7,585 nt of DNA from positions 1-7,585 of the forward strand of contig JAQUUM010000056.1 in NCBI GenBank assembly GCA_028693885.1, written 5' to 3'. This document shows positions 1 to 7,585 of this stretch, piece after piece (position 1 is the stretch's first letter; each line of letters opens with the position of its first letter). The DNA is from Bacilli bacterium (GTDB lineage: Bacteria > Bacillota_I > Bacilli_A > ML615J-28 > CAG-698). A model generated the notes under the pieces. The model saw nothing but the letters and a program-made list of their open reading frames with translations. It searched no databases and was not told the DNA's origin. The translations under genes were made by a program, and so were the position numbers.

Positions 1-445
1 CTTTATTAAAGAAATTACCCCATCTTCCAAAAATTTGGCCAATCATAAAGCCTGGTGCTAATAAATCTAGAACCTTATACATACTAATTTTTCTTTTCTT
101 ACAAAAGAATATCGCAAACACAGTTCCAAATATTATCCCACCATAGATTGCTAAGCCACCATCTCTTATATTAATCATATCCCAAAAACTACTATATAAG
201 CCTTGACCTAAAGTAAAGATAACATAAAAAAACCTTGCTCCAATAATCCCCAAAATCAAACCCATAATAAAGCCATCTATTATATCGTTTTGAGATAGGC
301 CAATCTTTTTCGCAATATACAAACCAAACACTAGTGCTAACAAAGCCCCTGTCATTATAAATATTGCATACCAATAAATCTCAGCTCCAAAAATACTAAA
401 AGCAACTGGATCTATTTTATCTACAATTGTATCATGTGGATTCAT
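1..445 (-). CDS. lgt: Prolipoprotein diacylglyceryl transferase Lgt, 3' end cut off by the window
   Basis: Lgt is an integral membrane enzyme. It moves diacylglycerol from phosphatidylglycerol to the lipobox cysteine of exported prolipoproteins, the first step of lipoprotein maturation. The frame stays open from the ATG at 445 to the window edge, giving 148 N-terminal residues of a family usually about 260-290 long. Visible family marks are Y26 in IYWYAIF (the place of the essential E. coli Tyr26), the block RDGGLAIYGG at residues 94-103, and the signature GQIFGRWGNFFN at 136-147, with R141 and N144 in the phosphatidylglycerol-binding loop. Hydrophobic helices lie near residues 22-45, 57-77, 96-115 and 125-140. 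Tyr101 stands where E. coli has His103, a variant I recall from other Gram-positive Lgt proteins. AAAGGAG lies 7 nt before the ATG and decides the start. The start is only 2 nt after the stop of the preceding membrane-protein gene, so the two are probably translated together. The C-terminal half, with the second conserved arginine region, is not in the window. Confidence 0.95.
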   Translation of the reverse strand, partial: MNPHDTIVDKIDPVAFSIFGAEIYWYAIFIMTGALLALVFGLYIAKKIGLSQNDIIDGFIMGLILGIIGARFFYVIFTLGQGLYSSFWDMINIRDGGLAIYGGIIFGTVFAIFFCKKRKISMYKVLDLLAPGFMIGQIFGRWGNFFNK

Positions 446-447
446 AA

Positions 448-1002
448 CTATTCTCCTTTATTTATAGATTGAATATTAAACTTATGACTTGTAAGCATAT
501 TTTTAATAAACGATCTTATGATTAAAAATGAAATCATAAATGTAATTATACCCACCTCAGATATTACATCTAAATTAGGGGTAATAATCAAAGCCAAAAC
601 AAAAGCAGTTATACTTACTATCAAAAGAACAACTCCAAGAGTTAGTAAGACTAACTTAAACATGTATTTAAAAATTAATATTTTTAAAATTAATTCATTA
701 ATTGAAAAAATCAAAACAAACAATATTACAAAAATATAATGAGAAAAATCAATCCAATCAAAGCCAAAAAACTTATATATTCCAGCTAACGCTAGAATAA
801 AAAATAAATTCAAAAACATTAAAAATAAAGCATCTAAATAAGGATTCTTAAAAAAATTATTTTTCATACCTATTGAGATAACTCTTACTTTAGGAGCTTT
901 AGGATCATCTTTTTTAAAATTTTCCACTAAATCTTCTAAATCTTTTTTTAATTCTTCTTCTTGTTTTTTTGTTTCTTTCTTTTTATTGTCTTTACTATCC
1001 AT
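448..1002 (-). CDS. Hypothetical four-helix membrane protein with charged N-terminal tail
   Basis: I do not recognise this 184-residue protein. Residues 1-40 are very rich in Lys, Glu and Asp and look like a soluble, possibly coiled-coil tail. Four hydrophobic segments follow, at about 56-78, 86-108, 115-140 and 148-165, then a short polar C-terminus of about 17 residues. There is no signal peptide, lipobox, metal site or catalytic motif that I can see, and no cysteine. The single Trp (W83) sits between the first two helices. The charged tail and KNNFFKNP at 47-54 suggest a cytoplasmic N-terminus (inference). AAGGA lies 8 nt before the ATG. The gene sits 45 nt after uvrA and 2 nt before lgt, so it is probably in the same transcript and coupled to lgt. 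It occupies the place where several Bacilli carry hprK, but it has no P-loop and is not HprK. Scaffold, envelope-stress or lipoprotein-related roles are all unsupported guesses. Confidence 0.85.
   Translation of the reverse strand: MDSKDNKKKETKKQEEELKKDLEDLVENFKKDDPKAPKVRVISIGMKNNFFKNPYLDALFLMFLNLFFILALAGIYKFFGFDWIDFSHYIFVILFVLIFSINELILKILIFKYMFKLVLLTLGVVLLIVSITAFVLALIITPNLDVISEVGIITFMISFLIIRSFIKNMLTSHKFNIQSINKGE
453..459 (-). promoter_or_regulatory. Ribosome binding site of lgt
   Basis: AAAGGAG, the strongest Shine-Dalgarno match in the window, 7 nt before the lgt ATG. It lies inside the last codons of the upstream membrane-protein gene, so reading of that gene passes over it, a set-up for translational coupling. 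Confidence 0.8.
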
Positions 1003-1010
1003 TCATAAAT

Positions 1011-1015
1011 TCCTT
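1011..1015 (-). promoter_or_regulatory. Ribosome binding site of the hypothetical membrane protein
   Basis: AAGGA, 8 nt before the ATG at 1002. A second ATG 4 nt closer (1006) opens only a three-codon frame (Met-Asn-Gly-stop) across the true start, so it is not an alternative start for the protein. Confidence 0.65.
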
Positions 1016-1033
1016 TTTTCAAACTTCTACACT

Positions 1034-1039
1034 ATTATA
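1034..1039 (-). promoter_or_regulatory. Possible internal -10 site ahead of the membrane protein and lgt
   Basis: A perfect TATAAT sits in the 45-nt gap after uvrA, with an expected start near 1027 and about 24 nt to the ATG. There is no TGN extension, and the upstream sequence is just A-runs with no recognisable -35 (an A-tract could act as an UP element). In such AT-rich DNA the hexamer may be chance. If real, it would let the last two genes be expressed apart from the repair genes. Confidence 0.28.
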
Positions 1040-1047
1040 TACTTTTT

Positions 1048-3867
1048 TTAACTTTTTTTTAAGACTTTTTTTAAATAAATACCCGTATAAGATTTAGGAT
1101 TTAAACTCACCTCTTCTGGCGTACCAAGAGCAACAATCTCTCCACCTTCATCTCCACCGTCAGGTCCCAAATCTATAACATAATCAGCGTATTTAATAAC
1201 ATCTAAATTATGTTCAATCACAACAACAGTTGCATCATTACTAACAATATGATCTAAAACATTAAGCAATTTCTTTACATCATGAGAATGAAGTCCTGTA
1301 GTTGGTTCATCTAATATATAAATTGTTTTATTAGTAATCTTTTTGTGTAGTTCACTTGACAGTTTTACTCTTTGAGCTTCTCCTCCTGATAGAGTTAAAG
1401 CATTTTGACCAAGTTTAACATAACCTAAACCAACTTTTTTCAAAGTCATTAGTTTATCATGAATCGTATTAATGTTTTCAAAAAAACTAACAGCCTCATC
1501 AATTGTCATCTCTAAAACATCTGCGATGTTTTTTCCTTTATATTTGACTTCTAATGTTTCTTTATTATACCTTTTACCATTACATTCTTCACAAGGAATA
1601 AAAACATCTGGTAAAAAATGCATAGCGATTTTTATAATTCCATCACCGCCACATCTCTCACAGCGGCCTCCTTTTACATTAAAAGAAAATCTTCCTTTAT
1701 TATAACCCCTCATTTTAGACTCTTTTGTTTCAGCGAACAAATCTCTAATATGATCAAATACTCCAGTATAAGTAGCAGGATTACTCCTTGGAGTCCTTCC
1801 AATTGGTGATTGATTAATATCAATTACCTTTTCAATATTTTCATAGCCTTTTATTTCTTGATGTGCTCCCACTTCTTCTTTAGAACGATATAATTTTCTT
1901 CTTAAAGCTTTTGATAAGATTTCTCTAACTAAAGAACTCTTTCCACTTCCACTAACTCCCGTTACCGCAATAAAAGTCCCCAGTGGAAATACTACATCAA
2001 TTTCTTTTAAATTATTACAACTTGCTTTAATAATTTCAAGAAAATTTCCATTTCCCTTTCTTCTTGTGTCAGGTACTTTAATTTCCTTTTTATGGCTCAA
2101 ATATTGACCTGTAATAGATTTTTTAACTTCCATCACTTCATCTACTGTACCAGCCGCAACAACCTCTCCGCCTAATTCTCCGGCCTTTGGACCAATGTCT
2201 ATTAAGTAGTCAGCTTGACGCATAATTTCCTCATCATGCTCTACAACAATTAAAGTATTACCTAAATCTCTCATCGCTTTTAAAGCGTTGATTAATTTAT
2301 CATTATCCTTTTGGTGTAAGCCAATTGATGGTTCATCTAATACATATAAGACTCCAGTTAACTTAGAACCAATTTGGGTAGCGAGTCTAATTCTTTGAGA
2401 TTCTCCACCTGATAAAGAACCACTTGATCTAGCTAAAGTTAAATAACCTAAGCCAACATCTACTAAAAACTGTAGTCTTGATTTTATCTCTTGAATAATC
2501 ATATGAGCTATAACTTTATCAGTTTCTGATAGTTCTAAACTCAAAACATATTCTAAAGCTTTAACTGCACTCATTCGTGTAAACTCATCGATATTAAGGC
2601 TTCCTACTTTAACACTTAAAGCCTCTTTTGATAATCTTTGGCCATGACACTCAGGACAAGGATAATCAGCTAAATATGAATTATAGTACTCTCTAGCCGC
2701 ATCTGATGTAGTTTGTAAGTAGCGCCTTTCAATCAAAGTCGCAATTCCTTCAATGTATTGAGTTTTCTTAAAAGTATTAAAACCTCTTGAAGTTATTTCA
2801 TAACTAATAGGCTCTTTAGAACCAATCATAATAACATCTTTTTCAAATGGTGTTAATTCTTTATATGGTTTATCTAAATCTATATTATAATATTCAGCCA
2901 TTTTTTCAAAGACTTGCCACTCAATATTATCTGTATCAACAATGTTTTTTAAATACTTAATTGCACCATCTCTAATTGATACATCTTCATCAGTAATTAA
3001 TAAATTTTCATCAATCTTTTGTAATACCCCAAGGCCTTTACATTCAGGACATGCTCCATAAGGAGTATTAAAAGAAAACAAACGTGGTTCTAATTTAGGT
3101 ATGGAAAAATCACAATAAGGACAAGATAAATGTTCACTAAAAGCAATTTCTTCTTCTCCCATAATAACTATGACTTTACCTTCACCTAACTTTAACGCAG
3201 TTTCTAGGGAAGCATAAATTCTTGATTCTTCTTCTTTAACTATTTTAAGACGATCTACTACTACTTCAATTTGATGACGCTTATTCTTATCAAGAATAAT
3301 TTCTTCATCTAAATCTCTCATTTCGCCATCAATTCTTGCTCTAACATAACCTTCTTTTCTAATTAAATCTAATGTCTTTTCATGAGCTCCTTTTTGACCA
3401 TCAACAATTGGACTTAAAATTGTAAGTCTTATGTTTTCCTCGCTAATAAATATTCTTTCAACCATCTGAGTAATTGTTTGAGAAGATATCAAGCAATTAT
3501 GAGTTGGGCAATAGGCTTTACCAACTCTTGCATATAATAAACGTAAATAATCATAAATTTCAGTTACTGTACCTACTGTTGAGCGAGGATTCTTATGAGT
3601 TGTTTTTTGATCGATAGCAATCGCAGGCGATAAGCCTTCGATTGAATCAACATCTGGTTTAGAGGCATTACCTAAGAATTGTCTTGCATAAGCTGATAAG
3701 CTTTCAACATATCTTCTTTGACCTTCTGCATATATTGTGTCAAAAGCTAATGATGTTTTCCCACTGCCAGATAAACCAGTCATTACAACCAGTTTGTCTT
3801 TTGGAATTTTTAAATTAATGTTTTTTAAATTATTTTCTCTAGCGCCCTTGATTTCAATATATTTCAT
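1048..3867 (-). CDS. uvrA: Excinuclease ABC subunit A (UvrA)
   Basis: UvrA is the DNA-damage sensor of nucleotide excision repair. It acts as a dimer, uses ATP, and loads UvrB on the lesion. The 939-residue length is normal. Both ABC ATPase modules are complete: Walker [10 protein letters not shown] at 31-39 and GVSGSGKSS at 637-645; signatures LSGGE at 485-489 and 826-830; Walker B ending in DEP at 511-513 and 853-855. The two classic zinc modules are intact, with cysteines 249/252/273/276 in the first half and 736/739/759/762 in the second. A further CPECHGQRL block is at 404-412. The UvrB-binding and insertion regions lie between about 115 and 400. Only one Trp (TGG) is present. GAGGG ends 4 nt before the ATG, and the start is 9 nt after the ligA stop, so the gene is surely co-transcribed with ligA. 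uvrB, its usual neighbour, is not in the window. There is no frameshift or missing key residue. Confidence 0.99.
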   Translation of the reverse strand: MKYIEIKGARENNLKNINLKIPKDKLVVMTGLSGSGKTSLAFDTIYAEGQRRYVESLSAYARQFLGNASKPDVDSIEGLSPAIAIDQKTTHKNPRSTVGTVTEIYDYLRLLYARVGKAYCPTHNCLISSQTITQMVERIFISEENIRLTILSPIVDGQKGAHEKTLDLIRKEGYVRARIDGEMRDLDEEIILDKNKRHQIEVVVDRLKIVKEEESRIYASLETALKLGEGKVIVIMGEEEIAFSEHLSCPYCDFSIPKLEPRLFSFNTPYGACPECKGLGVLQKIDENLLITDEDVSIRDGAIKYLKNIVDTDNIEWQVFEKMAEYYNIDLDKPYKELTPFEKDVIMIGSKEPISYEITSRGFNTFKKTQYIEGIATLIERRYLQTTSDAAREYYNSYLADYPCPECHGQRLSKEALSVKVGSLNIDEFTRMSAVKALEYVLSLELSETDKVIAHMIIQEIKSRLQFLVDVGLGYLTLARSSGSLSGGESQRIRLATQIGSKLTGVLYVLDEPSIGLHQKDNDKLINALKAMRDLGNTLIVVEHDEEIMRQADYLIDIGPKAGELGGEVVAAGTVDEVMEVKKSITGQYLSHKKEIKVPDTRRKGNGNFLEIIKASCNNLKEIDVVFPLGTFIAVTGVSGSGKSSLVREILSKALRRKLYRSKEEVGAHQEIKGYENIEKVIDINQSPIGRTPRSNPATYTGVFDHIRDLFAETKESKMRGYNKGRFSFNVKGGRCERCGGDGIIKIAMHFLPDVFIPCEECNGKRYNKETLEVKYKGKNIADVLEMTIDEAVSFFENINTIHDKLMTLKKVGLGYVKLGQNALTLSGGEAQRVKLSSELHKKITNKTIYILDEPTTGLHSHDVKKLLNVLDHIVSNDATVVVIEHNLDVIKYADYVIDLGPDGGDEGGEIVALGTPEEVSLNPKSYTGIYLKKVLKKS

Positions 3868-3871
3868 TTTT

Positions 3872-3876
3872 CCCTC
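3872..3876 (-). promoter_or_regulatory. Ribosome binding site of uvrA
   Basis: GAGGG lies in the 9-nt gap between the ligA stop and the uvrA ATG, with a rather short 4-nt spacer. Because it directly abuts the ligA stop codon, ribosomes finishing ligA can restart on uvrA (inference). Confidence 0.7.
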
Positions 3877-5853
<1,977 letters not shown>

Positions 5854-5856
5854 TTA

Positions 5857-5862
5857 CCCCTT
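5857..5862 (-). promoter_or_regulatory. Ribosome binding site of ligA
   Basis: AAGGGG on the minus strand, 6 nt before the ATG at 5850. It supports that ATG as the ligA start. Confidence 0.75.
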
Positions 5863-5883
5863 ATATTTTTTTAACTATTAAAT

Positions 5884-5892
5884 ATTATACCA
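5884..5892 (-). promoter_or_regulatory. Extended -10 promoter for the ligA operon
   Basis: The minus strand reads TGGTATAAT, a perfect sigma-A -10 hexamer (5884-5889) with the TGN extension. At 17 bp upstream the -35 hexamer is poor (TTTATT, 3 of 6 matches to TTGACA), which an extended -10 can compensate. Expected transcription start is near 5877, giving a leader of about 27 nt to the ligA ATG that includes the ribosome site. No operator or riboswitch-like fold is visible in this short leader. It lies downstream of the terminator at 5971-5991, as a new transcription unit should. Confidence 0.65.
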
Positions 5893-5970
5893 TAAATTAT
5901 ATATCTAATAAAGAGATTTGCTTAAAAGAAAACAAAAAGCTTAATCTAAATTTAAAATCTTAAATCCATT

Positions 5971-5991
5971 TAAAAAGGCGCTAAGCGCCTT
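5971..5991 (-). terminator. Intrinsic terminator after the glycosidase-like gene
   Basis: On the minus strand a perfect 7-bp stem AAGGCGC / GCGCCTT with a TTA loop is followed by a run of T (the stem's last two plus three more). It starts 24 nt after the TAA of the Ig-like/NAGPA gene. It is by far the most GC-rich patch in the intergenic space. The opposite strand has no U-run of note, so it works in the minus direction only. It separates this gene from the ligA operon. Confidence 0.85.
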
Positions 5992-6015
5992 AACTTTAAA
6001 ACATGTTAAACTTTT

Positions 6016-7585
6016 TTATGCTTTGACAACAAACAATAGTGCACTCATAATTGCTCTTTGAGAGCCAGTATTAGCACCAGTTGCTTCATCAGCCGAACGA
6101 GTAACACTCGCAAATGTTCCATTTGATTGCCTTACCGCCATTTGAGCTGAACCACCGCCATCCATTTGATAAGCCTCAACGATATTATGCAACTTACAAA
6201 TTGCATTTATGCCATAGCCAGTTGTTCCATAGCTATCATTGTAGTCATCAATAATCATTAAAACAATAGTTCCATCGGCTTTTCTACCAACAACACTTCT
6301 TGGTCTACCATAAGTATTGTAAGTTCCTGCAACTGTACCATCAACACCACCATCTCGCTGAACTGTATGATAACCCATTCCAGATTCAAAAGCATTATAT
6401 GTAGCATTAGTATATTCGTATTGAACAATAATCTTTTTTCCAACTGCTAAAGCACTAGTAATAGTAGAATTATTAGAAACAATCGCAAATTGTCTTTGAT
6501 TTAATGTTGCACTAGTTGTTTTTGATGTAATTGAACCTTTACCATAAAAGGCATTTTGAGCCGCTGAAACATTAGTATAAGCACTAGTATTATTGCAATA
6601 AGCTAAATCAGCACTACCAACAACAAATACATTAGTTCCTGATACTGATTTTGGTAAATAAGTACCAAATGAAGTATCGCTGTAATATCCTGTATATAAA
6701 GAAACTTCACTAGTACTAGGAGCACTATTAAATTTATTAACTGTATATTTATTTACAACAACGCCACTTGAATCTAAAACTGATAATTTTAAAGCTGTAG
6801 CAGCACTGGCGGCACTAACACTTACCAATTGGTCAACACTACCATCATTAGTATACCCAACAAAATTACCAGCTGACCCACTTCCTGAATCCATCCAAGT
6901 ATTACTAAACCATTTTTGCCCATCAGCAATTAAAGGATAATATGGTTGAACATGATATGGATGTTTTCCATCAGTTCCTAAACCATTTCCAAAGCCTAAA
7001 GTATATTGGTCAGCATTTATTCCACCCAATACTCTCCAACCTAGATGACTAGCTTCATAATTAGCAGCAATAGTGCTAACGGCTCCGCGAGTGAAATTAT
7101 ATCCGCTTGTCCCCGGCATTGCCCAAGAAACAATTTTAGCATTACTATTACATTTTTGTTCTAATAAAGCAACACGAATAGTTTTAGTTCCAACTGTTCC
7201 ATATTCTTGAACATAAGTAGTTACTGTTGATCCAGGAACGGCTGATGTAGTAGATAGACTTGTATTTCTAGTATAAGTTGCTTTATTTGCATCATCAGTT
7301 GCAGAATTGCTAGTAGAGCTAACTGTTATTGCAATTGTTCCAGTGCCTTTTGTTGGATGAGTTACTGTGATTGTAGTAGTGCCGCTTGCTAAAGCTGTGA
7401 TTGTTCCATATTGTGAGACTGTGGCTACTGCTGAATTGCTTGATGTAAATGTACATTCAAGTCTTGATACAGAAACACCCTCGCTATCAGTAATATATAT
7501 TTCATAACCACTTGCTCCTACTTGCATATACCCTGTAGGACTTTGTGTAACAACTAATCCTGTTGTTACAGGTGGTGTAGATGTA
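6016..7585 (-). CDS. BIG2 Ig-like domain plus phosphodiester glycosidase (NAGPA-like) protein, 5' end cut off
   Basis: The frame is open to the right edge, giving 522 residues and then TAA. The ATG at 7527 is not the start: the 19 codons before it continue a Thr/Pro linker (TSTPPVTT) and the first strand of an Ig-like domain. This BIG2 domain covers about visible residues 8-88, with the typical SSNSAVATVSQYGTITALASG pattern broken over 48-68 and the closing strand TGTIAITV. After a Ser/Thr/Asn linker, about 130-520 matches the NAGPA/DUF2233 family: GGINADQY near 187, RPRSVVGR near 427, the hallmark MDGGGS at 474-479 (bases 6148-6165) and QRAIMSALLFV near the end. Members cleave sugar-phosphodiester bonds; mammalian uncovering enzyme and bacterial exopolysaccharide or cell-wall-linked relatives are known. 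The substrate here is unknown. An exported or surface location is inferred from domain make-up and Ser/Thr/Gly richness; the signal peptide would lie outside. There is no LPXTG or C-terminal membrane helix: the protein stops right after the domain. A terminator follows the gene. Confidence 0.92.
   Translation of the reverse strand, partial: TSTPPVTTGLVVTQSPTGYMQVGASGYEIYITDSEGVSVSRLECTFTSSNSAVATVSQYGTITALASGTTTITVTHPTKGTGTIAITVSSTSNSATDDANKATYTRNTSLSTTSAVPGSTVTTYVQEYGTVGTKTIRVALLEQKCNSNAKIVSWAMPGTSGYNFTRGAVSTIAANYEASHLGWRVLGGINADQYTLGFGNGLGTDGKHPYHVQPYYPLIADGQKWFSNTWMDSGSGSAGNFVGYTNDGSVDQLVSVSAASAATALKLSVLDSSGVVVNKYTVNKFNSAPSTSEVSLYTGYYSDTSFGTYLPKSVSGTNVFVVGSADLAYCNNTSAYTNVSAAQNAFYGKGSITSKTTSATLNQRQFAIVSNNSTITSALAVGKKIIVQYEYTNATYNAFESGMGYHTVQRDGGVDGTVAGTYNTYGRPRSVVGRKADGTIVLMIIDDYNDSYGTTGYGINAICKLHNIVEAYQMDGGGSAQMAVRQSNGTFASVTRSADEATGANTGSQRAIMSALLFVVKA

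Noticed and set aside
192..374. 60-residue minus-strand reading frame
   Set aside because: It lies inside lgt in another frame; the lgt frame has clear family motifs over the same bases.
518..739. Plus-strand frames here and at 1472-1705, 1618-1809 and 5426-5695
   Set aside because: All are antisense to well-supported genes, without ribosome sites or recognisable products.
943..949. Programmed frameshift at A AAA AAA in the membrane-protein gene
   Set aside because: The zero frame gives a complete sensible protein, and I see no stable downstream hairpin or a long alternative frame to join.
448..1002. The membrane protein as HprK or another known hprK-lgt cluster member
   Set aside because: It has no Walker A motif or HPr kinase signature and is mostly hydrophobic helices.
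5917..5970. Weak inverted repeats (for example ATTTAA-GATT-TTAAAT) between terminator and promoter
   Set aside because: The stems are 4-6 bp of nearly pure A/T, expected by chance in this intergenic sequence; no riboswitch or T-box signature was seen.
6258..6443. 61-residue minus-strand reading frame
   Set aside because: It is a shadow of the NAGPA domain, whose frame carries the conserved motifs; no ribosome site.
7525..7527. ATG as start of the Ig-like/NAGPA gene
   Set aside because: The frame stays open upstream and codes for a Thr/Pro linker and the first BIG2 strand, and no ribosome site precedes this ATG. It is an internal Met.

Overview
The window looks like a piece of chromosome from a low-GC Bacillota. 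The best guess is an uncultured Bacilli lineage close to the Mollicutes/Erysipelotrichia (RF39-like), though the sequence alone does not fix the taxon. The reasons are an AT-rich composition (about 30-35% GC by eye), strong Shine-Dalgarno sites, Firmicutes-style housekeeping proteins and poly-A-rich lysine coding. All ten tryptophans I can read in the five genes are TGG. No gene contains an in-frame TGA and the four visible stops are TAA or TAG, so the genes read under the standard bacterial code and not the Mycoplasma/Spiroplasma code 4.

All five genes lie on the minus strand, so they are read from right to left. At the right edge (6016-7585) is the 3' part of a gene for a probably exported protein. 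It has a bacterial Ig-like (BIG2) domain followed by a C-terminal phosphodiester-glycosidase (NAGPA/DUF2233) domain, and its start lies beyond the window. A clean intrinsic terminator follows (about 5971-5991), then an extended -10 promoter (TGGTATAAT, 5884-5892).

That promoter appears to drive a tight operon: ligA (NAD-dependent DNA ligase, 657 aa), 9 nt, uvrA (excinuclease subunit A, 939 aa), 45 nt, an unrecognised four-helix membrane protein with a charged N-terminal tail (184 aa), 2 nt, and lgt (prolipoprotein diacylglyceryl transferase). lgt runs off the left edge after 148 codons.

The first two genes belong together functionally: UvrA recognises lesions in nucleotide excision repair, and LigA seals the nick left after excision and resynthesis. 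Lgt lipidates exported prolipoproteins at the membrane, and the small membrane protein is translationally close to it. Most of the window is ordinary housekeeping DNA. The parts worth a second look are the unidentified membrane protein between uvrA and lgt, the ligA-uvrA pairing, and the surface protein at the right edge. I found no sign of a new defence, mobile or RNA-based system, no CRISPR array, no tRNA or rRNA, and no stretch over 300 bases without a gene.
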